This document shows, piece after piece, positions 41,692 through 49,136 of a stretch of 64,000 bases of DNA. The notes under the pieces are model-generated. The model did not search any database and had not been told where the DNA came from. It saw nothing but the letters and a program-made list of their open reading frames with translations. The translations under genes were made by a program, and so were the position numbers. Every line of letters begins with the position of its first letter. Position 1 is the first letter of the stretch. Location: positions 1 through 64,000 of the forward strand of contig JAGATY010000050.1 of the NCBI GenBank assembly GCA_017621035.1, written 5' to 3'. The stretch is from Bacteroides sp. GTDB lineage: Bacteria; Bacteroidota; Bacteroidia; Bacteroidales; Bacteroidaceae.

Positions 41692-42945
41692 TTAGTCAGC
41701 CCGCAACGCTTCAATGGGGCGGATGAGTGCTGCCTTGCGAGCAGGAAAGAGACCGGCCAGTGTGCCTGCAATCACTAACGTCAGTGTGGCTTGCAGAGCA
41801 ACGTGTAGGTCTACTGTAGGATTCTTGAACACTGTGGCCTGTGCCACTCCGATGTCCATCACCTGCTCTCCGGCCACTGCATTCATCCACTCGGTGACAC
41901 CGATGCCCGCCACCAATCCGATGTAGCCAAATAAAGTGGTGATGACAATGCTCTCGACAATAATCAGTCGCAGGATGCTTGCCGGTTTGGCACCTATCGC
42001 CTTGCGGATGCCAAACTCGTGAGTACGTTCTTTGACGGTAATCAGCATGATGTTAGAAACTCCCACAATGCCACTCAGGAGGGTGAAGATGCCGATAATC
42101 CAGATGGCTGTTCGTAAAATCTCATTTCCTTTTTGCTGTTGGGCATAGCTCTGAATGCGACTCCAAATCCATATGGCACTGCGGTCATTGCTGTCGAACT
42201 GGCGGAGGGAACCGATGACCTTACGGTACTCATCCTCAAACTCTTGGCTTTCTTCTTCTGTCCGAATATTTTTAGTAAGGAAAAGGATGCTGCCCAACTC
42301 ATCTTGTTTGTTGTAGATGAGCTGTAAAGTGGTCACGGGAACATAGGCAGGGGGCGTGTTGTTACCCATATCTTTGTAGACACCAATGATGCGATAAACC
42401 AGGCCGCTTGCTTCAATGTATGCTCCTACAGCCTCACTCTCCTTGCTGCCGAACAACATTTCCACCGTTTTTTCATGCAGCACTATCACTTTTCGGCACT
42501 GTTTTAGGTCAGGTTCATTCACAAACCGACCCGTTTTCAATTTGATACCTTCCAGTTGCGGGTGCTCAGGTGAAACACCTTTCAGTGTGAGTGAGACAGA
42601 CTCGTTTCCCTTGCTGAGGTACACATTGTTCTGCTCCATGATACCTTCGGCTGCCAAGATGTGTGCATCCATCCGTTGTGTGGTGGATAATTCGTTGTTT
42701 GTCAGTTTGATACTTCTTCCACCTTTCAATCCTTTGTATGGTTTACCTGCCCATCCCGGCCATACCTGCATAGAGTTCATGGCCATGCTTTCTCCCTGGG
42801 ATTGGAAAGCATTGAGCAATCCATTGCCGGCTCCCAGCAGGACTATCAGCATGAATATGCCCCAGGCAACGGCAAATCCGGTAAGAGCGGTGCGCAGCTT
42901 GTTGCGTTTAATGGTACCGTAAATCTCTTGGAATAAATCTATCAT
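41692..42945 (-). CDS. MacB-like ABC transporter permease (first)
   Basis: A 417-residue permease. The start at 42945 (MIDLFQEIYGTIKRNK) aligns with the paralogue downstream; an upstream in-frame start would add 11 residues. It has the same layout: TM1 with TGFAVAWGIFMLIVLLG, a periplasmic domain, and a C-terminal FtsX region with GIVGVSNIMLITVKERTHEF. Exported substrate is unknown; homologous systems move macrolides, peptides or lipoproteins. It lies 70 bp downstream of the ATPase gene. Confidence 0.92.
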   Translation of the reverse strand: MIDLFQEIYGTIKRNKLRTALTGFAVAWGIFMLIVLLGAGNGLLNAFQSQGESMAMNSMQVWPGWAGKPYKGLKGGRSIKLTNNELSTTQRMDAHILAAEGIMEQNNVYLSKGNESVSLTLKGVSPEHPQLEGIKLKTGRFVNEPDLKQCRKVIVLHEKTVEMLFGSKESEAVGAYIEASGLVYRIIGVYKDMGNNTPPAYVPVTTLQLIYNKQDELGSILFLTKNIRTEEESQEFEDEYRKVIGSLRQFDSNDRSAIWIWSRIQSYAQQQKGNEILRTAIWIIGIFTLLSGIVGVSNIMLITVKERTHEFGIRKAIGAKPASILRLIIVESIVITTLFGYIGLVAGIGVTEWMNAVAGEQVMDIGVAQATVFKNPTVDLHVALQATLTLVIAGTLAGLFPARKAALIRPIEALRAD

Positions 42946-43015
42946 AGTAATGTAATGTTGTGGAGAGGGACTGTTCAATACTTCAGTTCCGGTGTTTTCC
43001 GCCTCTCCTGAATAT

Positions 43016-43732
43016 CTACTTCATGAAACCGTTGGTGCCGAAAGGAGAGGCATTGTGTTCTGTATTCTCCTCTATGCTGCCTATGACACCATCCTTGATG
43101 TGAATAATCTTATCTGTTTGGTTGGCGACTCCACTTTCGTGTGTAACCACTACAATGGTCATTCCTTCTTGATGTAGCTCCTTCAAGATGTCCATCACCT
43201 CTATAGATGTCTTGCTATCCAAAGCTCCTGTCGGTTCATCTGCAAGAATGATTTGTGGGCGGGTAATCAGTGCCCGAGCTATGGCCACGCGCTGTTTTTG
43301 TCCTCCGGACATCTCATTAGGCATATGATAAGCCCATTCCTCCAGTCCGAGCCGTTTCAGATACTCCAGAGCCAGGGCATTACGCTGCTTACGTCCCACC
43401 CCTTGGTAGAATAGGGGCAGTGCCACATTTTCCAGTGCATTCTTGAAACTGATTAGGTTAAAGGACTGAAAAATAAACCCAATCATGCGGTTCCGGTACA
43501 TAGCAGCCTTGGTTTCACTGAGGTGTTTGATAAGAGTGCCGTTAAGGTAGTACTCGCCTGTGTCGTAATTGTCCAAGATACCTAATATATTAAGTAAGGT
43601 GGACTTCCCGGAGCCGGACGCCCCCATGATGGAGACAAATTCTCCTGCTGCAATGTCCAGGTTGATACCTTTCAATACATGAAGAGGTGCTCCGTTGTTG
43701 TAAGTCTTGTTGATGTCACTAAGATGTATCAC
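43016..43732 (-). CDS. MacB/LolD-like ABC transporter ATPase
   Basis: A 238-residue ATPase: Walker A GASGSGKST (37-45), Q-loop FIFQSFNLIS, signature MSGGQKQRVAIARAL, Walker B IILADEPTGALD and H-loop VVVTHES. This is the LolD/MacB subfamily. It is the first gene of the five-gene export operon and powers both permeases. Upstream is an unusually strong Shine-Dalgarno-like AAGGAGG, but 16 nt from the ATG, longer than usual. Confidence 0.95.
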   Translation of the reverse strand: MIHLSDINKTYNNGAPLHVLKGINLDIAAGEFVSIMGASGSGKSTLLNILGILDNYDTGEYYLNGTLIKHLSETKAAMYRNRMIGFIFQSFNLISFKNALENVALPLFYQGVGRKQRNALALEYLKRLGLEEWAYHMPNEMSGGQKQRVAIARALITRPQIILADEPTGALDSKTSIEVMDILKELHQEGMTIVVVTHESGVANQTDKIIHIKDGVIGSIEENTEHNASPFGTNGFMK

Positions 43733-43930
43733 GATTTTACTGTTTATTCCTCCTTTGCATCTGCAAAGTCAGGTGTGTTTAAAAAGAGTTCATTTTCACT
43801 GTTAGACGCACGGCTCTTATGAAAAGTTGCAAACATCCGTAACTTTTTTCTGAAAACATTTTGCATTCTCGTTTTTCTTTTTGACTTTTGTAACCATATT
43901 AAAAAATAACCCCCTAAATAAAAGAATATC

Positions 43931-44902
43931 ATGGATACTAACATGGAAAAGCCCTATGCAGTGGGCATTGATATAGGCGGTACAAATACCGTCTTTGGTA
44001 TAGTAGATGCACGTGGTACAGTTGTTGCCAGCAATTCTATTAAGACTGGTGCTTATGAAAAGGCAGACGACTACGTGGACGAGGTTTGCAAACACCTGTT
44101 GCCGCTGATTCTCGAGAATGGTGGTGTGGAAAAGATTAAGGGTATCGGTATCGGTGCACCTAATGCCAACTACTACACAGGTAACATTGAGTTTGCTGCA
44201 AATCTTCCGTGGAAGGGTATCATTCCGTTGGCTTCTATGTTTGAAGAGCGTCTGGGTATTCCTGTTGCTGTAACAAACGATGCTAATGCAGCAGCTATCG
44301 GTGAAATGACTTACGGTGCAGCCCGTGGAATGAAAGACTTTATCATGATTACACTGGGTACCGGTGTGGGTAGTGGTATCGTTATCAACGGTCAGCTGGT
44401 TTATGGCCACGATGGTTTTGCCGGTGAATTGGGTCACGTAATCATGCGTCGTGAAAATGGTCGTCTTTGCGGTTGTGGCCGTAAGGGCTGTTTGGAAGCA
44501 TACTGCTCAGCTACCGGTGTGGCTCGTTCAGCTCGTGAATTCTTGGCAGCCAGCACAGAACCCAGCTTGCTTCGTGCCATTCCTGCAGAGGAAATTACCT
44601 CTAAAGACGTGTATGATGCAGCAGTAAAGGGTGATAAGATTGCCATCGACATCTTCAACTTCACCGGTACAATCCTGGGTGAGGCTTTGGCTGACTTCAT
44701 CTCTTTCTCTAGTCCGGAAGCCATTGTGCTGTTTGGTGGCCTTGCCAAGTCTGGTAAGTTTATCTTCGACCCCATCCAGAAAGCACTGGATGAAAACGTG
44801 TTAGCCGTATTCAAGGGTAAGACTAAACTCTTGATGTCTGAATTGAAAGATGCAGACGCTGCCGTATTGGGTGCTAGCGCATTGGGCTGGGAAGTGAAGT
44901 AA
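43931..44902 (+). CDS. ROK family glucokinase
   Basis: A 323-residue sugar kinase. The phosphate-1 motif GIDIGGTNTVFGI (about 11-23), the catalytic Asp in VTNDANAAAIGEM, the LGTGVGSGIVINGQLVYG motif, and the ROK zinc-binding cluster CGCGRKGCLEAYCS are all present. Length and motifs fit a glucose/ROK kinase that traps glucose as glucose-6-phosphate, a logical partner for glycan catabolism. It is monocistronic with a terminator at 44924. The 198-bp region to the divergent ABC operon must hold both promoters. Confidence 0.92.
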   Translation: MDTNMEKPYAVGIDIGGTNTVFGIVDARGTVVASNSIKTGAYEKADDYVDEVCKHLLPLILENGGVEKIKGIGIGAPNANYYTGNIEFAANLPWKGIIPLASMFEERLGIPVAVTNDANAAAIGEMTYGAARGMKDFIMITLGTGVGSGIVINGQLVYGHDGFAGELGHVIMRRENGRLCGCGRKGCLEAYCSATGVARSAREFLAASTEPSLLRAIPAEEITSKDVYDAAVKGDKIAIDIFNFTGTILGEALADFISFSSPEAIVLFGGLAKSGKFIFDPIQKALDENVLAVFKGKTKLLMSELKDADAAVLGASALGWEVK

Positions 44903-44923
44903 CTCTCCTTTCTATCATAAAGT

Positions 44924-44965
44924 AAAGTCCCCTTTTCTCGATGAAGAAGAGGGGACTTTCTTTAT
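44924..44965 (+). terminator. Terminator of the ROK kinase gene
   Basis: AAAGTCCCC (44924-44932) pairs with GGGGACTTT (44951-44959), extended by CTTTTC/GAAGAG, then CTTTATT. Confidence 0.85.
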
Positions 44966-45145
44966 TATGTCTTCCGGTTGTAGTATTGGGGGAGACCAAT
45001 CTCTTTTCTCTACCCTATGTAATATGAGCAGAAAAAGGGAAAAATCTATACACGCCTTCTGGCGGGTTTTGTGCTAATATCTCTTTGCTAATTTTGTAAC
45101 CCCTCTCAGGATATACTGTAGGGCACTTTTTCTCTCTTTAGACCC
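44966..45145. other. Non-coding intergenic segment
   Basis: No convincing gene. It contains a small hairpin CGCC-TTCT-GGCG near 45052 followed by GGTTTTG. The rest is unremarkable up to the 11-bp repeat array. Confidence 0.5.
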
Positions 45146-45213
45146 GCTCCGTACCAAGGCCGTATCAACGCCGTACCAACTCCGTATCAACACCGTTCTA
45201 TAGGAAACGGAGC
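45146..45213. repeat. 11-bp phased repeat array flanked by an inverted repeat
   Basis: CCGTACCAAGG, CCGTATCAACG, CCGTACCAACT, CCGTATCAACA and a partial CCGTTC start at 45149, 45160, 45171, 45182 and 45193, an exact 11-bp period with alternating ACC/ATC. GCTCCGT (45146-45152) and ACGGAGC (45207-45213) form a 7-bp inverted repeat around the array. It lies between convergent genes. Confidence 0.85.
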
Positions 45214-45311
45214 AGACATGGGGAGGGTTATGGTAATATATGTTGATGATATTCTTGGCTGTTTGGTCTTTTTCATGGTTGTTTCTCTTGATTTTTTGTT
45301 GGCTGGTCAAT

Positions 45312-45345
45312 AAAAAAGGGATACGTCAGTCAGACATACCCCTTT
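45312..45345 (-). terminator. Terminator of rplS
   Basis: On the minus strand AAAGGGG with TATGTC pairs imperfectly with GACGTAT and CCCTTT, followed by TTTTTT (45312-45317 read in reverse). It lies 26 bp past the rplS stop. Confidence 0.75.
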
Positions 45346-45370
45346 CTTATTACGAGCTAAGAGCGTACGC

Positions 45371-45724
45371 TTATCCGTTAACTCTTTTTTCTTTGATTCT
45401 AGCCTTCTTACCGGTAAGAGCGCGCAAGTAGTACAACTTAGCACGACGTACTTTACCAATCTTGTTCACTTCGATGCTGTCGATAGCCGGAGACTCGAGC
45501 GGGAAGATACGCTCTACACCTACAGTACCAGACATCTTACGTACAGTGAAACGTTTCTTTTCACCGTGGCCTGAAATCTTGATAACAACACCGCGGTACA
45601 ACTGTACACGTTCCTTGTTACCTTCTACGATACGATATGCTACAGTCACTGTGTCACCTGCCTTGAAGCTGGGGTGTTGCTTGCCGGTAGCAAATGCTTC
45701 TTCTGCAATTTTAATTAAATCCAT
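45371..45724 (-). CDS. rplS: 50S ribosomal protein L19
   Basis: A 117-residue ribosomal protein at the 30S-50S interface. The start at 45724 ([11 protein letters not shown]) is the family start; the upstream codons are leader. Motifs: [58 protein letters not shown] and [20 protein letters not shown]. It is monocistronic here, not next to trmD or rimM. The promoter is at 45818-45825 and the leader is about 90 nt. Confidence 0.98.
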   Translation of the reverse strand: MDLIKIAEEAFATGKQHPSFKAGDTVTVAYRIVEGNKERVQLYRGVVIKISGHGEKKRFTVRKMSGTVGVERIFPLESPAIDSIEVNKIGKVRRAKLYYLRALTGKKARIKEKRVNG

Positions 45725-45817
45725 TGTTGTTTTTATTATTAAATTGTTATCGTTACTACGCAACATACCAGGCTTCTCTCTGTATATGTCCTGACAGCGA
45801 TTGCGCGAAAGCGGGTG

Positions 45818-45825
45818 CAAAGTTG
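45818..45825 (-). promoter_or_regulatory. -7 box of rplS
   Basis: CAACTTTG followed by CACCC on the minus strand, one mismatch from TAnnTTTG, about 94 bp upstream of rplS. Confidence 0.55.
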
Positions 45826-45934
45826 GCAATTATCCGGCAGATACACAATAGTTTCCTACTCTTTTTTTCAAAATGCTCATTTGTTTTATCTGATTTATTC
45901 AGCTATTGTGGTTGTTCTTTTCTAGGGTTTGTAC

Positions 45935-45942
45935 TATCTTTG
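45935..45942 (+). promoter_or_regulatory. -7 box of the serine hydrolase operon
   Basis: TATCTTTG followed by CTACCC, 39 bp upstream of the ATG. Confidence 0.8.
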
Positions 45943-45981
45943 CTACCCGAAAGTATAGTTTAAATCTAAAAAGGTATTACT

Positions 45982-47493
45982 ATGAAACACTTACGCTTGC
46001 AATTACTCCTGCCGATATTGGCAGTTTGGTTGTTTCCTCTATCCTTGTCTGCTCAAACGCATGAACTACCCCGCTCTGCTCCAGAAGAGCAAGGAGTTCC
46101 TTCAAAAGCAATTATTGCTTTGTTTGACTCGTTGACGTCGCTCCCGTTGACTGATATGCACAGTGTGGTGGTAATGCGTCACGGTAAGGTGATAGGTGAA
46201 ATCTATCCCCAACCTTATGCGCCGGAGTATCGACACACTATGTACTCTTGCTCCAAGACCTTTGTCGGTGTGGGGGTAGGGTTGGCCATTGCAGACAATC
46301 GACTTCGGCTGGATGATCGCGTAGCAACCTTTTTCCCGGAGCTATTGCCGGATACTGTGTCTGAGGAGTTAGCGCAGATGACGGTACGCCATTTGCTTAC
46401 CATGTCCTCAGGTGTGAAGCCTGATTGGGTGATGCGTAGCCGTTGTACAGATTGGATACGTACTTTTTTGGCCAAGAAGGTAGAACAGCCGGGTGCTAAG
46501 TTTGCTTATGACTCTATGGTTTCTTATATGTTGTCAGCCATTGTGCAACGTGTGACGGGTCAGAAGCTGTTGGACTATCTGCAAGAACGTATTTTTACCC
46601 CCATGAACATTACTGAGGTGGCTTGGGAAGAGAGTCCCGAGGGCATCAATACCGGTGGCTGGGGGTTACACATACAGCCAGAGTCATTGGCTAAGTTCGG
46701 TCAGTTGATGCTGGATGAAGGATGCTGGAAGGGTAAACAGCTGATTCCGGCCGAGTGGGTGCGTGAGATGGGAAAGAAACAGATTGAGACCGGAAGGGAA
46801 CCTTATGGTTATCAGACTTGGCGTTGTGAGTACGACGGTGCCATTCGTGCCGATGGTGCTCTGGGACAATATGTCATCTCGGTTCTGGATAAAGATATGG
46901 TGGTCGTGATGACCGAAGCAACCCTGGGCAATGGCAAGGCTCAGCGTCGTTTGGTGTGGGAGCAACTGCTACCTGCAGTACAGGATGAACCACTTCCGGT
47001 GGGTAAGGATTATCAGCGTTTGCTGAAAAAACAGGCACTTTATGCACTTCCTGTGGTGAAAGGAAAAGCAACTTCAGTAACTGCATCTCTGTGGGAGGGG
47101 AAAGATATTCAACTGGGTAAGAATAACTTGGGCTGGAAATCAATTCGTTTGCACTTTGGGAAGAAAGAGGTTACACTGGCTGTAACTCAAACAGATGGTA
47201 AGAGTTATGAGCTTCCGTTTGCTTACAAACAATGGAGCAAAACAGCTATAGAAGCCAATCCTCCCTATTCCATTACGCCCATTGCTCGTTTCAAAGGTTT
47301 GGAAGGTTCTTATTGGGTGGCAGGTAGTTACGGCTGGATAAGTAAGGAGAGTTTGCAACTGAAGGCACACTATGTGAACTGGGTGACAGCATTGGAGTTG
47401 ACCTTCCGTCAGGAAAAGGGTGAGGTGAAGTTACATGTGCAAACCAACTACGCCAAGAAACCTTTTACCATTACCGGAACATTTGTAGAGTGA
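45982..47493 (+). CDS. Beta-lactamase-family serine hydrolase (class C/PBP4*-like)
   Basis: A 503-residue exported protein (signal cleaved after SLSAQ, about residue 25) of the serine beta-lactamase/DD-peptidase/esterase family. The nucleophile motif SxxK is YSCSKTF (Ser89, Lys92). The second motif region is KFAYDSMVSYMLSAIV, and the third is probably in the YQTWRCEYDGAIRADGALGQ region. An extra C-terminal domain (about 345-503) of beta-strands is like that of many Bacteroidota family members. It is probably a periplasmic hydrolase, not a clinical beta-lactamase. The substrate is unknown. It is followed after 10 bp by a conserved hypothetical gene. Confidence 0.87.
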   Translation: MKHLRLQLLLPILAVWLFPLSLSAQTHELPRSAPEEQGVPSKAIIALFDSLTSLPLTDMHSVVVMRHGKVIGEIYPQPYAPEYRHTMYSCSKTFVGVGVGLAIADNRLRLDDRVATFFPELLPDTVSEELAQMTVRHLLTMSSGVKPDWVMRSRCTDWIRTFLAKKVEQPGAKFAYDSMVSYMLSAIVQRVTGQKLLDYLQERIFTPMNITEVAWEESPEGINTGGWGLHIQPESLAKFGQLMLDEGCWKGKQLIPAEWVREMGKKQIETGREPYGYQTWRCEYDGAIRADGALGQYVISVLDKDMVVVMTEATLGNGKAQRRLVWEQLLPAVQDEPLPVGKDYQRLLKKQALYALPVVKGKATSVTASLWEGKDIQLGKNNLGWKSIRLHFGKKEVTLAVTQTDGKSYELPFAYKQWSKTAIEANPPYSITPIARFKGLEGSYWVAGSYGWISKESLQLKAHYVNWVTALELTFRQEKGEVKLHVQTNYAKKPFTITGTFVE

Positions 47494-47503
47494 GATAAGA
47501 GAA

Positions 47504-48139
47504 ATGGGTATGAATCTGATACAGACACTGAAACATCCTTGGGTATGGCTTTGCCGTTTCCGTCATAGGTGTGGCTATGGTGTGCATTCACCTTTTGCCT
47601 TCAATCTGATTACGCAGGTCATCTATCAGCGTACTCCTTATTATGGATATGCTGAATTGCGGGCTGAGGAGAAACGGTTGGTTTCACAGAAGGGAAGGCT
47701 GTGGCGATATGAGTCGATGAAAGTAAAACGTCTGCTTTTCAGATTGGTGAATGAGGTACAGCCCACCACTGTTTTCGATGTAGGGACATTGGCAGCCTCT
47801 GCCCTTTACTTGAAGGCAGCCAAGCAGGGAGCAGATTATACGTCAGCCACCTCTTTGGAAGATTTGTTTCTGGAGAGTGGTGTGCCGGTGGATTTTCTCT
47901 ATCTGCATGATTATCGACATCCGCAATTAGTGGAAGAGGTGTTTAAGATATGTGTTTCTCGCGCAACCTCTCAATCTCTTTTTGTGGTAGAGGGTATCCG
48001 TTATTCATCTGCCATGTATCGTCTCTGGAAACAGATGCAGCAGTCGGAACAGGTAGGCGTAACGTTTGATTTATATGATGTGGGACTTCTCTTTTTTGAC
48101 CGAACAAAAACAAAACAGGCCTATATCGTCAATTTCTGA
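47504..48139 (+). CDS. Conserved Bacteroidota protein, degenerate methyltransferase-like
   Basis: A 211-residue cytosolic protein without a firm name. The N-terminus WLCRFRHRCGYGVHSPFAFN is a hallmark of a conserved Bacteroidota family. The middle TTVFDVGTLAASALYLKAA resembles SAM-binding motif I, but the GxGxG loop is reduced to a single G, and later strands (VDFLYLHDYRHPQ, SLFVVEGIRY) follow the class I methyltransferase order. It may be a catalytically altered or inactive methyltransferase. It lies between the serine hydrolase gene and a cobalamin adenosyltransferase gene (24 bp), in an apparent operon. Confidence 0.7.
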   Translation: MGMNLIQTLKHPWVWLCRFRHRCGYGVHSPFAFNLITQVIYQRTPYYGYAELRAEEKRLVSQKGRLWRYESMKVKRLLFRLVNEVQPTTVFDVGTLAASALYLKAAKQGADYTSATSLEDLFLESGVPVDFLYLHDYRHPQLVEEVFKICVSRATSQSLFVVEGIRYSSAMYRLWKQMQQSEQVGVTFDLYDVGLLFFDRTKTKQAYIVNF

Positions 48140-48163
48140 ATAATCTATAGTCTTTATAAGCGT

Positions 48164-48727
48164 ATGAAAAAGAGTTTGTTATATACCCGCACGGGTGATG
48201 GTGGAACAACATCATTGGTAGGTGGAACACGAGTTCCCAAGACCGATGCTCGCCTAGAGGCTTATGGCACAGTGGATGAACTGAATGCTCAGTTGGGGTT
48301 GCTGATGACCTATCTGCAGGCAGAACAGGACAGAAACTTCTTGCAGTGTGTGCAGAATATACTTTTTGTGATAGGCTCCAACCTGGCAACCGATACAGAA
48401 AAGGTTAACCTGAAAGAGGCCAGTCTGCTCTCTGTTTCTCATGTAGAGACGTTGGAACAGGAGATTGACCGTGTAGACAATCTGCTTCCTCGTCAGCGTG
48501 CCTTTATCCTACCGGGAGGAAGTAGAGGCGCGGCAGTATGTCATGTTTGTCGTACGGTTTGCCGGCGTGCCGAGCGACGTATTTTGGCGTTAGCACAGCA
48601 GGTAGACGTGGCTCCGGAACTGTTGGCCTATATAAACAGGCTTTCAGATTATCTTTTTGTACTTTCTCGGAAAATCAACTTGGAAGAGAAAAAAGAAGAA
48701 ATATTTTGGGAGAATGGTGGTAAGTGA
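48164..48727 (+). CDS. PduO-type cob(I)alamin adenosyltransferase
   Basis: A 187-residue enzyme that adds the adenosyl group from ATP to cobalamin. The N-terminal ATP-binding [34 protein letters not shown], and the C-terminal [30 protein letters not shown] with [12 protein letters not shown] are the family hallmarks. It supplies adenosylcobalamin, for example for methylmalonyl-CoA mutase in propionate formation, which is common in Bacteroidales. No corrinoid riboswitch was seen upstream. Confidence 0.95.
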   Translation: MKKSLLYTRTGDGGTTSLVGGTRVPKTDARLEAYGTVDELNAQLGLLMTYLQAEQDRNFLQCVQNILFVIGSNLATDTEKVNLKEASLLSVSHVETLEQEIDRVDNLLPRQRAFILPGGSRGAAVCHVCRTVCRRAERRILALAQQVDVAPELLAYINRLSDYLFVLSRKINLEEKKEEIFWENGGK

Positions 48728-48739
48728 AATAATTTGTTA

Positions 48740-48747
48740 TACATTTG
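48740..48747 (+). promoter_or_regulatory. -7 box upstream of the DUF2795 gene
   Basis: TACATTTG, 49 bp upstream of the ATG; no clear -33 element. Confidence 0.5.
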
Positions 48748-48796
48748 CCGGATATTTGAGAGTAGGACTTATTTTTACAATTTAAGAACGTAGCAT

Positions 48797-49018
48797 ATGT
48801 ATTGGACATTGGAATTAGCTTCTAAGTTGGAAGATGCTCCTTGGCCGGCAACCAAGGATGAATTGATTGATTATGCCATTCGCTCAGGTGCGCCGCTTGA
48901 AGTTATTGAGAATTTGCAGGAGATGGAAGACGAAGGTGATATTTATGAGAGTATCGAAGATATTTGGCCTGACTATCCTAGCAAAGACGATTTCTTCTTC
49001 GACGAAGATGAGTATTGA
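48797..49018 (+). CDS. DUF2795 family small acidic protein
   Basis: A 73-residue protein matching DUF2795: MYWTLELASKLEDAPWPATK, ELIDYAIRSGAPLEVIENLQ and a very acidic tail (IEDIWPDYPSKDDFFFDEDE). The fold is helical. Function is unknown, though the family is widespread and often abundant in Bacteroidota. It has its own promoter-like box and a terminator 60 bp downstream, so it is probably monocistronic. Confidence 0.85.
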   Translation: MYWTLELASKLEDAPWPATKDELIDYAIRSGAPLEVIENLQEMEDEGDIYESIEDIWPDYPSKDDFFFDEDEY

Positions 49019-49076
49019 TACGTTTTAGTAACAGGGGTGCCTGTTCGCGTGTCGAATAGGGCTTCAAAAACATAGG

Positions 49077-49120
49077 AGAGGCAGTTCAAAATAGGTGCAA
49101 CCCCATGAACTGCCTCTTTT
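49077..49120 (+). terminator. Terminator of the DUF2795 gene
   Basis: AGAGGCAGTTCA (49077-49088) pairs perfectly with TGAACTGCCTCT (49106-49117), followed by TTT. Confidence 0.85.
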
Positions 49121-49136
49121 GATTTAATCTGTATCC

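Noticed and set aside
45074..45431. Short open frames around the 11-bp array and the rplS terminator
   Set aside because: They cross the repeats and the terminator and have no coding-like composition.
45982..47493. Clinical class C beta-lactamase
   Set aside because: The SxxK motif fits the wide serine hydrolase family, but length, extra C-terminal domain and lack of a clear KTG motif argue for a different hydrolase.
48164..48727. Cobalamin riboswitch upstream of the adenosyltransferase
   Set aside because: Only 24 bp separate it from the previous gene, and no B12-box-like sequence was seen before the operon.
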